A DNA stretch of 42,987 nucleotides, taken from Alienimonas chondri (GTDB lineage: Bacteria > Planctomycetota > Planctomycetia > Planctomycetales > Planctomycetaceae). The notes under the pieces are model-generated. The model saw nothing but the letters and a program-made list of their open reading frames with translations, was not told where the DNA came from and ran no database searches. This document shows, piece by piece, positions 1-7,846 of the stretch. The translations under genes were made by a program, and so were the position numbers. The stretch is taken from assembly GCF_013036045.1 (NCBI RefSeq), contig NZ_WTPX01000074.1, positions 1 through 42,987 on the forward strand, given 5' to 3'. Every line of letters begins with the position of its first letter. The stretch's first letter is position 1.

Positions 1-309
1 TTAGCCCCGACGCCGCCCTGGCGATACATGTTTGGAAGCGAAAAAACGGGCCGAAAGCCCGTAATTCGTAGCTGTTCCGTACGACGACCCCCGGCGTGGC
101 CCCAAAACGATGCCGGATGCGACAAGCTCGGAAAATTGCCCGGCGGGGCCTTCACGAGGACCCGCCGAGCGCCCCCGCGGCCGGGGCGAGAATCGACAGT
201 TGGACCCGGCCGGACCCCGCCCAAAATTCGCCGCGTGCCGGACACGTCGGCCGATCTGCACGGTCGAGTCTTCGACGAGGTGCCGCATCACCCGGTTCCG
301 GCATGGGCG
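1..309. other. Left edge, no gene recognised
   Basis: Reading frames are open on both strands here, but their translations are Arg/Pro/Ala-rich with no recognisable domain, as expected for GC-rich noncoding DNA. Homology to the downstream IS110 copy fades out at about position 300, so this stretch probably holds whatever replaced the missing 5' half of that element. I see no promoter, RNA gene or repeat that I can support. Confidence 0.5.
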
Positions 310-1157
310 ACGGCACGCCGACCGGGCGCCGGCGATCCTTCCCGCGGCTGAGGCTGCGGCCGACGACGAGGCGCCTCTGGACGATTGCGGGCGTGGCGTG
401 GCTGGAGTCCTTGGACCCCCGTTCCCACCGCCGTCTGCTGATCGACCGCCGCCTGTGCCGGCGGCGGCACGCCGCCGAGAAGTTCGAACGGGTCGACCGG
501 ATTCTCTTGGGGATCGCCCGCGAGGAGCCGGGGGGCCGACTGCTCATCACGCGGCCGGGGATCGGCCACGTCGCGGCCGTCGGTCTGCGGGCAGCGCTGG
601 ACCCGATCGGTCGCTTCAAGGACGGCGACCACGCCGCGGCGTACCTGGGGCTGGTCCCGACCACCCGGCCGTCCGGAACCAAGGCGTACCACGGGCGGAT
701 CGCCAAGGTCGGCGCCCCGCAGATTCGGGGGCTGCTCACGCAATCACGTCAGCGCGTCGCTCGGCGCCCCATCCTGCTCGGGGCGTTCTATCGCGAGCTG
801 CCGAGGCGGAAACCGCCGCAGGCGGCGATCATGGCTCTGGCCCGGAAGCTGGTCACGATCGCGGACCTAATGCTCAAGCACGACGAGCCGTGCCGCGACG
901 CGCAGCCGATGCTAACGGACCGGAAGTTCACGAAGCTCCAGCGGAAGCGCCGCCCGAAAGAACGCGGCAAGCCGCGGCCCGCCGAAGGACTGACGGCGGT
1001 GTACGACGGGGTCGACCTGCCGGAGACGACCGGGCCTGACGCTCTGCCGACCGGGGAGCGCAGGATGCTGCTGGACAAAGATGTGATGCGGTACGTCGAG
1101 GAGTTGCGCCCCGCGGACGAAGCGGTCCGACGAACCGGTCCCGTAGATCAGATCTGA
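310..1157 (+). pseudogene. Truncated, frameshifted IS110-family transposase
   Basis: This is the C-terminal part of an IS110 transposase, closely similar along its length to the intact copy at 1505-2767. Shared segments include GVAWLESL, the Transposase_20 region with AAYLGLVP followed by a PSG motif (RQSG in the intact copy), and a near-identical C-terminus ending around LLDKDVMRYVEEL. The N-terminal RuvC-like DEDD domain is missing. Homology begins near 310 in one frame (RRHADRAPAIL matches GRHANRVQAML) and shifts frame near 340, so no full protein can be made. Without the DEDD catalytic half the product would be inactive. It is a decayed relic standing head-to-tail with the intact copy. 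Confidence 0.85.
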
Positions 1158-1164
1158 CGACGAT

Positions 1165-1202
1165 CGGGCCGTCCTGCGGGGCGGCCCGGGCGCCGTTTCT
1201 TT
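1165..1202 (+). terminator. Hairpin of the relic IS110 right end
   Basis: A stem of 7 G-C pairs (1165-1171 with 1182-1188), extended inward by wobble and C-G pairs, is followed by a T-rich stretch ending at 1202. The 22-nt core is identical to the one after the intact transposase (2790-2811). Conservation of a noncoding hairpin between two diverged copies marks it as part of the element's right end; it may also stop transcription. Confidence 0.6.
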
Positions 1203-1205
1203 ATC

Positions 1206-1504
1206 GGGTATGAGGGTGATAGATCGCGGCGTTCACCTGAAAGCCGTTGATCGGACCGGTCTCCTCCGGTCTGCTGCCCTTCGCCGGGCCGCGGACCGAG
1301 GCGACCCGTGTTTCTCAACCTGTTCGAACGCGTGCGGGCGTTCGCCTCGGGGGCTGGCCGATGACGCCTATGGGCCGCGAGCCCGCTTTTTTAACTGGCC
1401 ACCCCGCGGCCCGCCCGGCTGGGCTTCGAGCCCGAAGAGGTAGTTGCCGATTCGCCCGTTTCGTCCGCCCGCGTCGAACCCTTCCCCATCCCGGGAGTCC
1501 GTCG
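1206..1504 (+). ncRNA. Candidate bridge-RNA region of the IS110 element
   Basis: This is the noncoding leader of the intact IS110 transposase. It holds several local hairpins: 7 bp at 1325-1331 with 1338-1344; GGGC/GCCC at 1372-1375 with 1381-1384 followed by six T (1387-1392), which looks like an intrinsic terminator; and GGGCT/AGCCC at 1421-1433. IS110 elements are known to encode a bridge RNA in the longer noncoding end, and for the IS621 type this lies upstream of the transposase. RNA ends and the target- and donor-binding loops cannot be assigned from one copy. The call rests on position and structure only. Confidence 0.35.
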
Positions 1505-2767
1505 ATGATCCGATACGTGGGGGTCGACCTGCACAAACACTTCATCGAAGTGTGCGTAACCGACCGCAAGGGAAAGGTGCTCCAGCGTCACCGCGTGGAG
1601 TGTCTCCGCGACGAGCTGACGGCGTTCGCCCGCAAGATCCTCAAGAAGACCGATCAGGTCGCGTTGGAGGCGACCACGAAAACCTGGAGCGTGGTCGACC
1701 TGCTCCGCCCGCACGTGAAGCGGGTCGTCGTCGGCAACCCGGTGAAGACGAAGGCGATCGCCGAGGCGAAGATCAAGACCGACAAGGTCGACGCCGAGAC
1801 GCTGGCTCAGCTGCTGCGGTGCGATTACCTGCCGGAGGTCTGGCAGCCGGACGGCGACACGCAGATGCGGCGGGACCTGATGACCCATCGCACGGCGCTG
1901 ACGTCCCGCCGGGGCCGGCACGCCAACCGTGTGCAGGCGATGCTCTCGCGGCTGATGCTCCGGCCGCCGGTGAAGTATCTCTGGTCCAATGCCGGGGTGG
2001 CGTGGTTGGAGTCGCTGGCGCTCAACCCGCACGACCGCGTCCTGCTCGGCAGCCACCTACGGCAGTGGCGGCACGCCGGCGAGGAACTCGAACTGGTCGA
2101 CCGGGCCCTCGTGGAGATCGCCCGCGCGGACCCGCGGGTCCGCCTGCTGATGACGCTCCCGGGCGTCAGCCACGTCGTGGCCGTGGGGCTGCTGGCCGCC
2201 CTGGGGCCGATCGACCGATTCAAGGACGGCGACCGCGCCGCCGCGTATCTGGGGCTCGTCCCCTCGACCCGGCAGTCGGGGAACAAGTGCTACCACGGGC
2301 GGATCACCAAGGCGGGCAACCCGCAGGCGCGGGGGCTGCTGACCCAAGCCTGCCAGCACGTCGCCCGCCATCAGGGGCCGCTGGGGGCGTTCTACCGGCG
2401 GCTGGCGAAGCGGAAGCCGCGGCAGGTCGCGATCATGGCCTTGGCCCGGAAGCTGGTCACGGTTGCGTACTTGATGCTCAAGAACGGCGAGCCGTACCGG
2501 TACGCCCAGCCGATGCTGATGGCCGAGAAGTTCACGAAGCTCCAGCGGAAGTACCGGTCGGCGGAACGCGGCAAACCGCGTCCCGCCCATGCTCGGGCCG
2601 CTGACGGGCTGCCGTCCGTCTACGACGAGGTCGATTTGCCGGAGGCGACCGGGCCGAACGCCCTGTCAACCGGAGAGCGGCGGATGCTGCTGGATAAGGA
2701 CGTGATGCGGTACGTCGAGGAACTGTACGCCCCGCGGACGAAGAAGGCGGTCGACCCGATCCCGTAG
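1505..2767 (+). CDS. IS110-family transposase (DEDD recombinase)
   Basis: This 420-residue recombinase moves its own IS element, guided in this family by an element-encoded bridge RNA. The N-terminal RuvC-like domain shows the DEDD set: D8 (GVDLHK), E55 (LEAT), D93 and D96 (KTDKVDAE). The C-terminal Transposase_20 domain (about residues 215-300) carries AAYLGLVP and RQSG, with S258 the likely nucleophilic serine of the family. The open frame extends upstream to 1247, but the ATG at 1505 begins exactly where IS110 proteins normally start (MIRYVGVDLHK). Length is normal for the family, there is no frameshift, and the key residues are present, so the protein is probably active. Confidence 0.95.
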   Translation: MIRYVGVDLHKHFIEVCVTDRKGKVLQRHRVECLRDELTAFARKILKKTDQVALEATTKTWSVVDLLRPHVKRVVVGNPVKTKAIAEAKIKTDKVDAETLAQLLRCDYLPEVWQPDGDTQMRRDLMTHRTALTSRRGRHANRVQAMLSRLMLRPPVKYLWSNAGVAWLESLALNPHDRVLLGSHLRQWRHAGEELELVDRALVEIARADPRVRLLMTLPGVSHVVAVGLLAALGPIDRFKDGDRAAAYLGLVPSTRQSGNKCYHGRITKAGNPQARGLLTQACQHVARHQGPLGAFYRRLAKRKPRQVAIMALARKLVTVAYLMLKNGEPYRYAQPMLMAEKFTKLQRKYRSAERGKPRPAHARAADGLPSVYDEVDLPEATGPNALSTGERRMLLDKDVMRYVEELYAPRTKKAVDPIP

Positions 2768-2781
2768 AACGAACGCGTGGG

Positions 2782-2826
2782 AGACTGCCGGGCCGTCCTG
2801 CGGGGCGGCCCGGTCAGTCTTTTCTT
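2782..2826 (+). terminator. Intrinsic terminator after IS110 transposase
   Basis: A long hairpin starts 15 nt after the stop codon: AGACTG at 2782-2787 pairs with CAGTCT at 2815-2820, and the inner GC stem spans 2788-2813 with one bulged T. It runs straight into TTTCTTA. The GC core matches the hairpin after the relic copy. It can both end the transposase transcript and form part of the right end of the element. Confidence 0.75.
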
Positions 2827-2968
2827 AGATTTCGGGAACTCACGTCGAGATTCGGTCGGTCGGGCTCGCTTGACGACCGCCAGCGTTTTCGAGACCGCCG
2901 GGTGCGGTTCGGGCCCCGGCCTGCGCCGACCTCGCCGAGACGGCAAAAACATTCGCCGCATTCGGGAT

Positions 2969-3018
2969 GCTGAGACTGGAAACCCTCAGAGGTGCTGAGA
3001 CTGGAAACCCTCAGAGGT
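2969..3018 (+). repeat. Two tandem 25-bp hairpin repeats
   Basis: Two identical 25-bp units abut exactly (2969-2993 and 2994-3018). The core is GACTGGAAACCCTCAGAGG; CTGAG and CTCAG within each unit form a 5-bp stem. There is no spacer, so this is not a CRISPR array. The units lie about 130 bp beyond the IS110 right end. Confidence 0.9.
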
Positions 3019-3163
3019 AGGCATCAGGAACCCGCGTCGAACGCCGATCGGTCACGGTTCGACCGATCGCCCAACCTTCTGAACTCCGCTTTCGGGGCGG
3101 CGGCGTCCGCTCTCTGCGCCGCCGCCGACCGAGAGCGGGAAAGTCTTGCCGAAATCGAGACCG
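3019..3163. other. Hairpin-rich stretch between repeat copies
   Basis: Between the second and third repeat copies there are two clear inverted repeats: a 9-bp stem (3045-3053 with 3061-3069, 7-nt loop) and an 8-bp stem (3107-3114 with 3131-3138). No credible gene is present. It could be a structured RNA or a small non-autonomous element bracketed by direct repeats. From 3187 to the oxidoreductase stop at 3343 I see nothing except a possible short hairpin near 3319-3340. Confidence 0.5.
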
Positions 3164-3186
3164 GAGACTGGAAACCCTCAGAGGTA
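3164..3186 (+). repeat. Third, displaced copy of the 25-bp repeat
   Basis: This copy matches 23 nt of the tandem units (2971-2993 equivalent) plus the following A of unit two. It lacks the leading GCT, so one side of the CTGAG stem is weakened. It lies about 145 bp downstream of the tandem pair. Confidence 0.85.
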
Positions 3187-3342
3187 GCCCCCGGACGGAT
3201 CGGGAACGTCGAAGGCCTCCGACGACTGCCCGGGGGCGCGACTTCGACTGCGGGTAAAGAGCGTGATTGACGCGACGGACTGAACTCGCGGCGGGGTCTG
3301 CGTCAGAAGCGACGCCTTGCCGGCCCGTCACCTGGCCGGTGT

Positions 3343-4596
3343 TTATAAGTCATACTGCGGGATCTTCATCCACTCGCCGTGCTTGAGCGCGGATTGATGG
3401 GCGATCGTGCCGGCGAGTGTCATGTTCAGGGCGTCGCCGATATCCACGATGGGCTTTCGATCGAGCAGAATCGATTCGATAAAGTCATTGGTCAATCTCC
3501 CGTGAGAACCGCCGTGCCCGCCGCCGGCGACGCCGGGCGGGAGAGGCGGGCGGCTTCCGTCGACGTTCCCGTCATGGGGCTTCTCGCCGTACACGCGTCC
3601 CTGCTCCCCGTGGGCGTCCTTCATGTCCCAACTCACTCCCATGCGGGAGATGCCGCCCTCGCTCGTCTTCAGCATGGCGATCTCCGTGCCGAACGCGTTC
3701 TGATACTGGTTAGCCCCCTCCTTGTAGACCGGGTAGTAGCTCTCAGTCCCGAGACCGGACGCCTCCGTGAACCGGCCGCCTGTCACGGACACGTAGTAGG
3801 CCGTGGCGTGCGTCGGATACCACATCGGCGGCAACGCCCGGCGCCATCCATGCGGGTCGATGTTGCCGGTCTTCGGGTTGTAACTGCCGAGGGCGCCGAC
3901 GCCGTCGTGCCAATACTCCCCTTCCGAATAGATGATCTTCCCGAGGGCTCCGGATCGGTATTGCATCCTTTTCGCGTAGAGATCCTCATGGAACGTCGAC
4001 GTTTCGTTCATCATATATTTCAAGCCGCTCCTCTGGACGGACTTGAACAGTCTTTCCGCTTCATCCTCCGCCTCGAACCCGAAAACAGCGGGGACGGCGG
4101 AGCACACATGCTTGCCGTGATCGAGCGCCATGATCGCCAGACGCGCGTGGCTCGGGGCGTCGGTGGCGATGAAAACGGCTTCGACGCTCCTGTCCTTGAT
4201 CATTTCTTCGCAGGACGGATAGGTCTTCTTGGCGCCGACCGCCCCGGCCAGTTCGGCGCACCGCCCGGGATCGAGATCGGTCGCGGCCGCCACTTCGACG
4301 TTGGGATGGTTCTGGTAGAAGAAGGCCGCTCCGAACTTGCAGAGGCCGTATCCGGCGATCCCCACCTTCACCTTGCGATCGGAGACCGGCCGCCAGCTCT
4401 TCGGAGCGGTCGACTCATCCTCGGTTTTCTCGAAACCGGGAATGATGTTCCCGTCTGCATCCGTCGGCGCCTCCTGAGCTCCCAACGCCGACGCGCGACT
4501 CATTCCGCAGACCGCACCGGCCAGGCCGAGCATCCCCCCGAATTCACGCCGAGTGATCGTCGCTCGGCGGGCAGTCTCTTCGACGGCGTGTTTCAT
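3343..4596 (-). CDS. Tat-exported Gfo/Idh/MocA-family oxidoreductase
   Basis: This is a predicted NAD(P)-dependent sugar or inositol dehydrogenase-type protein of 417 residues. The N-terminus carries a twin-arginine signal (TRREFGGMLGLAG, about residues 15-27), so it should be exported folded with its cofactor. The Rossmann fold follows at about 75-195, with G79-IAGYG as nucleotide loop and the APSHARLAIMALDHGKHV segment. The EKP triad usual after GKHV is replaced by SAVPAVFG (166-173), so the usual catalytic lysine is missing there. The C-terminal domain ends with AHQSALKHGEWMKIP, typical of planctomycete members. The frame is open 15 codons further upstream, but the ATG at 4596 gives a normal Tat peptide. 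It stands alone. Substrate is unknown; a role in extracytoplasmic sugar oxidation is plausible given the neighbourhood. Confidence 0.88.
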   Translation of the reverse strand: MKHAVEETARRATITRREFGGMLGLAGAVCGMSRASALGAQEAPTDADGNIIPGFEKTEDESTAPKSWRPVSDRKVKVGIAGYGLCKFGAAFFYQNHPNVEVAAATDLDPGRCAELAGAVGAKKTYPSCEEMIKDRSVEAVFIATDAPSHARLAIMALDHGKHVCSAVPAVFGFEAEDEAERLFKSVQRSGLKYMMNETSTFHEDLYAKRMQYRSGALGKIIYSEGEYWHDGVGALGSYNPKTGNIDPHGWRRALPPMWYPTHATAYYVSVTGGRFTEASGLGTESYYPVYKEGANQYQNAFGTEIAMLKTSEGGISRMGVSWDMKDAHGEQGRVYGEKPHDGNVDGSRPPLPPGVAGGGHGGSHGRLTNDFIESILLDRKPIVDIGDALNMTLAGTIAHQSALKHGEWMKIPQYDL

Positions 4597-4658
4597 CGTT
4601 CCAGTGTCGTGATCGGCTCGTGGTTCTCCGACGCTCCGCAAGAGAACGCTCGCACGTT

Positions 4659-4694
4659 CTCATGCGTCGAGTCGGGCTCATGCGTCGAGTCGGG
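4659..4694. repeat. 18-bp tandem duplication
   Basis: The 18-mer at 4659-4676 (CTCATGCGTCGAGTCGGG) is repeated exactly at 4677-4694, about 60-100 bp upstream of the oxidoreductase start. It could be a duplicated regulator site or a chance slippage product. Confidence 0.85.
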
Positions 4695-4942
4695 ATCGGG
4701 AAGCGTGAAGTCGGCCGGGCCGACCATGCCCCGGCCGCCGCGGTTCAAACCGTGGGGGGCGTCGGCGGCGGGGGACGGCTGGCATGTGCGACGGCTTTCG
4801 CAGACACGGTGGGACGTACGGGCTTCCGCGTCAACGCGTTGCGGCACGGCCCCGATCGTCCGCTCGCGGGGCGGGCGGCGGGGCTCCGGAACGAGTCGTG
4901 CCGATCGGAGCTTCTCGGAGCCGAGACGGCCGGACCGCCCGC

Positions 4943-5079
4943 CGTCGGGGGCGTCAGGGGGATCCGGCGACTCCTTGGAGCAGGAACACGACGTCGCCCT
5001 CCTCGAGAAGCGGGTCCGACGGCTCCTCGCCGCCGGCGCGGGAGGAATGAGTGCGGCGTCCCCCCTGACGCCCCCGACG
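4943..5079. repeat. Long inverted repeat, 19-bp arms
   Basis: CGTCGGGGGCGTCAGGGGG at 4943-4961 is the exact reverse complement of 5061-5079. The arms enclose about 100 bp. The layout resembles a small MITE-like element or a long-range RNA stem. No target duplication is evident. Confidence 0.7.
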
Positions 5080-5116
5080 CCTCGCCGACCTCGCATTGCG
5101 ACGGCAAGCTCGGCCT

Positions 5117-5149
5117 GACCGCTGCCGAGGAACTGAGCCGCCGGCCGGC
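5117..5149 (+). repeat. 33-bp imperfect repeat, copy A (before operon A)
   Basis: By hand alignment 29 of 33 positions match 16445-16477, including the exact 12-mer GAGGAACTGAGC. The two copies lie on either side of operon A in the same orientation. In the plus frame both read TAAEELS, so they could be remnants of a common coding or 3'-end sequence. Confidence 0.7.
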
Positions 5150-5533
5150 AAGCGAGGCGATCGACGGGCAAAAGGAGCGGGTCGGATCCTGAATGACGGT
5201 CCAGTTGGGAGATCCCGCCCGACCCGGGGTCCGGGCGGGATTCCTTTCGCTTTCCAGCCCCTTCTGCACGCGAGCGAATGCGGCGTAACGGCCCGGCCTT
5301 CGCCCGCCGGAGACTTCCGAGGTTGAGCGGAGAAATATTTGCGGAATTTGTTCCGTTCCGCCGGAGAAACCGTCGGCGGGCGGAATGACGGGGCGGCCCT
5401 CCTTTCACGAGGCCGGCCCTCGGCGCCCGCGCCGGGGGCGAAGTCGTGGACGAATTCTGACCGCCCTCTCGGCTGCCCCCGCTGTAAATCGTCTTCCTCG
5501 CGGAATGACCTGTCGCCTCCCCCCGACTTCGCA

Positions 5534-6094
5534 ATGTCCTCGCCCCGCCCGTCCCGCGATCGCCAGTACGACCTGTTCGTAAGCTTGCTCACGCACAATG
5601 AGCCGGCGCTGCGGCGGTTCGTGCGGTCGCTGCTGCCCGGCGGCGAGGGGCTGGACGACGTGATGCAGAACGTCGCGTTGGAGTGCTGGCACAAATTCTC
5701 CGACTTCGTCGCCGACGGGCAGGACCCGCAGACAGACTTCCGCCGGTGGGCGTTCGTCGTGGCTCGGTTCAAAACGCTCAGCTACCTCCGCGACGCGAAG
5801 CGGCGTCGGCTGGTGTTCGACGCGGACGTCATCGCCCGGCTCGCCGCCGCGGCGGAGGCGGCCGAAGACGCCTCCCGGGACGAACGTGCGGCCGTCGAAA
5901 CCTGCCTCGCGTCCATGGCCGAGGAATCGCGGCGCCTGCTGCTCAGCGTGCATTCGGCCGGGGACTCGGTGGCGAGGATCGCCGCTGAATCGGGCGAGAA
6001 GGCCCGCCGGTTGTATGCGAGGCTCGAGCGGCTGCGAACGGATCTTTTATCCTGCGTCGAAAATCGACTCGCCGGGAGAGCTTCCAATGGCTGA
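5534..6094 (+). CDS. ECF RNA polymerase sigma factor
   Basis: This 186-residue sigma-70 family protein directs RNA polymerase to a dedicated promoter set. Region 2 is seen at about residues 20-80 (RRFVRSLLPG, DDVMQNVALECWHKF, then RRWAFVVARFKTLSYLRD). Region 4 is at about 118-180 with a helix-turn-helix-like VARIAAESGEKARRLYARLERLR. It resembles the sigma-70 subfamily common in Rhodopirellula and Verrucomicrobia. The start chosen is the ATG at 5534 (MSSPRPSRDRQYDLF), where family proteins begin; the upstream extension is low-complexity. Its last 8 nt overlap the start of the FecR-LamG gene, so the two are translationally coupled. It is the first gene of operon A and probably controls it. Confidence 0.92.
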   Translation: MSSPRPSRDRQYDLFVSLLTHNEPALRRFVRSLLPGGEGLDDVMQNVALECWHKFSDFVADGQDPQTDFRRWAFVVARFKTLSYLRDAKRRRLVFDADVIARLAAAAEAAEDASRDERAAVETCLASMAEESRRLLLSVHSAGDSVARIAAESGEKARRLYARLERLRTDLLSCVENRLAGRASNG

Positions 6095-7811
6095 TTCGAC
6101 CCGACCTGCCGATTCGCCCGGGGCGGCCGGCGTGAGCGCCGAGGTACGCCGTCGCTGTCTCGCGGCCGCGGACGGCACGATTTCGGACGAGGGTTTCGCC
6201 GCCCTGCAGGATGCTCTGCGTCACGACCCGGCGGCGGTCGAGTACTACCTACGGGCGTCGCGAATGACTCACGTCCTTGAGGAAATCGCCGCCGAACGGG
6301 CGACCGACGCGGTCTCGCCCGCGCCGCTGACGAAGACTGTCGCAGGCTCCCCGCGGCGTCGGGTCGCCGGGTGGGCGGCCCTGGCGGGGGCGACCTTACT
6401 GGCGATCCCGCTCGCGTTCTTCCTCTGGCACGACGGCGAACCGGCGGGCGAGGGGGCGGGAATCGCCGCGGCGGCGTCGGCCGGCGACGGACCGGAGGAG
6501 ACGGTCGTCGGACATGCGACGCTGCGGCGGGCGGTGGACGTGGTCTGGGCGAAGGGAGCCCCGTCCTACCGCGGAGGCGCCCTGCTGCCGGCCGGCCCCG
6601 TGGCGTTCGACGCCGGGTTGGTCGAGATCGACTTCTTCTGCGGGGCGACGGTCGTGGTGGAAGGGCCGGCAGCGTTGACGATCGACTCCGACTGGGCGGC
6701 CCGGGTGATGCGGGGGCGGCTGCGGGCGGACGTCCCGCCGGCCGCCCGGGGCTTCACCGTGCGCACCGCCGAGACGGAGGTGCTCGACCTGGGCACCGCC
6801 TTCGCCCTCGACGTTTCCCCCGACGGCACCTTCGCGGAGGTGCTGGACGGGGAGGTCGAGCTGCGTTCGTCGTCAGGCGAGGCGGCGGAGACGCGACTGA
6901 CGACGGGGCAGAGTCGCTGGCTCGGCGAGGGGACGGCGCCGGCGGGCGGCGGAAGCTGGCCCGGGGCGGCGGACCTGGAGGCAAAGCGGGTGTCCGAAAC
7001 CCGTCGCCGATTCGGCGAATGGAAAGCGGCGGCGGCGCAGCGGGCCGGCGACGCCGGGCTGCTCGCCTATTACCCCATCGCCGCGGGCGGGTTCGATCGC
7101 GTGCTGCCGAACGAAGCCGCGGCCGACGGACCGCCCGCGGCGGCCGGCGACGGCGCGCTGGTGGGAATGGTCGCGGCCGTCGACGGCCGATTCGGGGCCG
7201 AGTCCGCCGGCCTCTCGTTCGAACGGCCCGGCTCCCGCGTCCGGACCGTCCTGGACGGGGAGTTCCCGGCTCTCTCCTTGAGCTGCTGGGTCCGCATCGA
7301 CGGCCTGGACCGCCGATACAATGCCCTGTTTATGGCGGATGGATACGAGAACGGCGAGCCGCACTGGCAGATCCGCGACGACGGCCGGCTGATGTTCAGC
7401 GTGATGGTCGACGATTCCGCCGTCGTGGAACACTTCAGCGAACTGGAGGGCCGCGTCGTCCGCGACGCCGGCCTTCACCGGATTTACCTCACGCCGCCGA
7501 TCTGGGACCTGTCCAAGAGCGGCCGCTGGTTCCACCTCGCATCGGTCTACGACCCGGCCGCCGGCCGAGTGCGGCAGTACGTGGACGGCGAACTCGTCGC
7601 CGACGAAACTATTCAAGAGAAGTTCCTCGTCGAGTCGCTGCGGATCGGTCCGGCGGAAATCGGCAACTGGGGCCAACCGTTCCGTCAGTCGCCCGCCTTC
7701 GCCCTGAGAAACTTAAACGGGGTGATCGACGAGTTGGCCGTCTATCGGTCGCCGCTGTCCGGCGACGACGTGCGGCGGTTGTACGACGCCGGCAAGCCGT
7801 CAGATCACTAA
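6087..7811 (+). CDS. FecR-LamG membrane protein, putative anti-sigma/sensor
   Basis: This 574-residue protein is probably the membrane partner of the preceding sigma factor. Order of parts: a cytoplasmic N-terminal region (about 15-70, VSAEVRRRCLAAADG) like small anti-sigma domains; one membrane helix at about 94-114 (ALAGATLLAIPLAFFLW); a FecR domain at about 145-290 (VDVVWAKGA, VEIDFFCGATVVVEGPA, LDLGTAFALDV); and a LamG/concanavalin-like domain at about 355-565 (LSLSCWVRIDG, GRWFHLASVYD, VRQYVDGELV). A GGGAGAG Shine-Dalgarno at 6074-6080 supports the ATG at 6087, which overlaps the sigma stop by 8 nt. FecR relays external signals to ECF sigma factors in known systems; that the LamG domain senses a glycan is inference. 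Confidence 0.9.
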   Translation: MADSTRPADSPGAAGVSAEVRRRCLAAADGTISDEGFAALQDALRHDPAAVEYYLRASRMTHVLEEIAAERATDAVSPAPLTKTVAGSPRRRVAGWAALAGATLLAIPLAFFLWHDGEPAGEGAGIAAAASAGDGPEETVVGHATLRRAVDVVWAKGAPSYRGGALLPAGPVAFDAGLVEIDFFCGATVVVEGPAALTIDSDWAARVMRGRLRADVPPAARGFTVRTAETEVLDLGTAFALDVSPDGTFAEVLDGEVELRSSSGEAAETRLTTGQSRWLGEGTAPAGGGSWPGAADLEAKRVSETRRRFGEWKAAAAQRAGDAGLLAYYPIAAGGFDRVLPNEAAADGPPAAAGDGALVGMVAAVDGRFGAESAGLSFERPGSRVRTVLDGEFPALSLSCWVRIDGLDRRYNALFMADGYENGEPHWQIRDDGRLMFSVMVDDSAVVEHFSELEGRVVRDAGLHRIYLTPPIWDLSKSGRWFHLASVYDPAAGRVRQYVDGELVADETIQEKFLVESLRIGPAEIGNWGQPFRQSPAFALRNLNGVIDELAVYRSPLSGDDVRRLYDAGKPSDH

Positions 7812-7846
7812 ACGCTCTCTCCGCAGACGCTCACCCCCAAACGCTC

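Larger units (their letters stand above)
1206..2840 (+). mobile_element. IS110-family insertion sequence, apparently intact
   Basis: One full-length DEDD transposase gene is flanked by a long structured left noncoding part (up to about 300 nt) and a short right part (about 70 nt). The right border is placed where the sequence after the hairpin stops resembling the relic copy (about 2838). The left border is not visible and is set at the end of the relic's right end. IS110 elements lack terminal inverted repeats and usually make no target duplication, and none is seen. The long-left, short-right layout matches the IS110 (IS621-like) group rather than the IS1111 group. Confidence 0.5.
4597..5533. 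other. Gene-poor region upstream of operon A
   Basis: No convincing gene is seen; open frames here are Arg/Pro-rich and mutually overlapping. It contains an 18-bp tandem duplication (4659-4694), a long inverted repeat (4943-5079) and one copy of the 33-bp repeat that also occurs after operon A (5117-5149). The last about 200 bp should hold the promoter of the sigma-factor operon. CGGAATGAC-like words recur there (about 5381 and 5502), and a short inverted repeat GCGGAA/TTCCGC lies at 5341-5361, but no promoter can be named with confidence. Confidence 0.5.

Noticed and set aside
2969-3186. CRISPR array
   Set aside because: Two units abut with no spacer and the third is 145 bp away; no cas gene is present.
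6371-7846. The upstream open part of the first sulfatase frame, overlapping FecR-LamG
   Set aside because: It is Arg/Gly-rich and shadows FecR-LamG in another frame; the signal peptide starts only at 7847, so a fused long protein is not credible.
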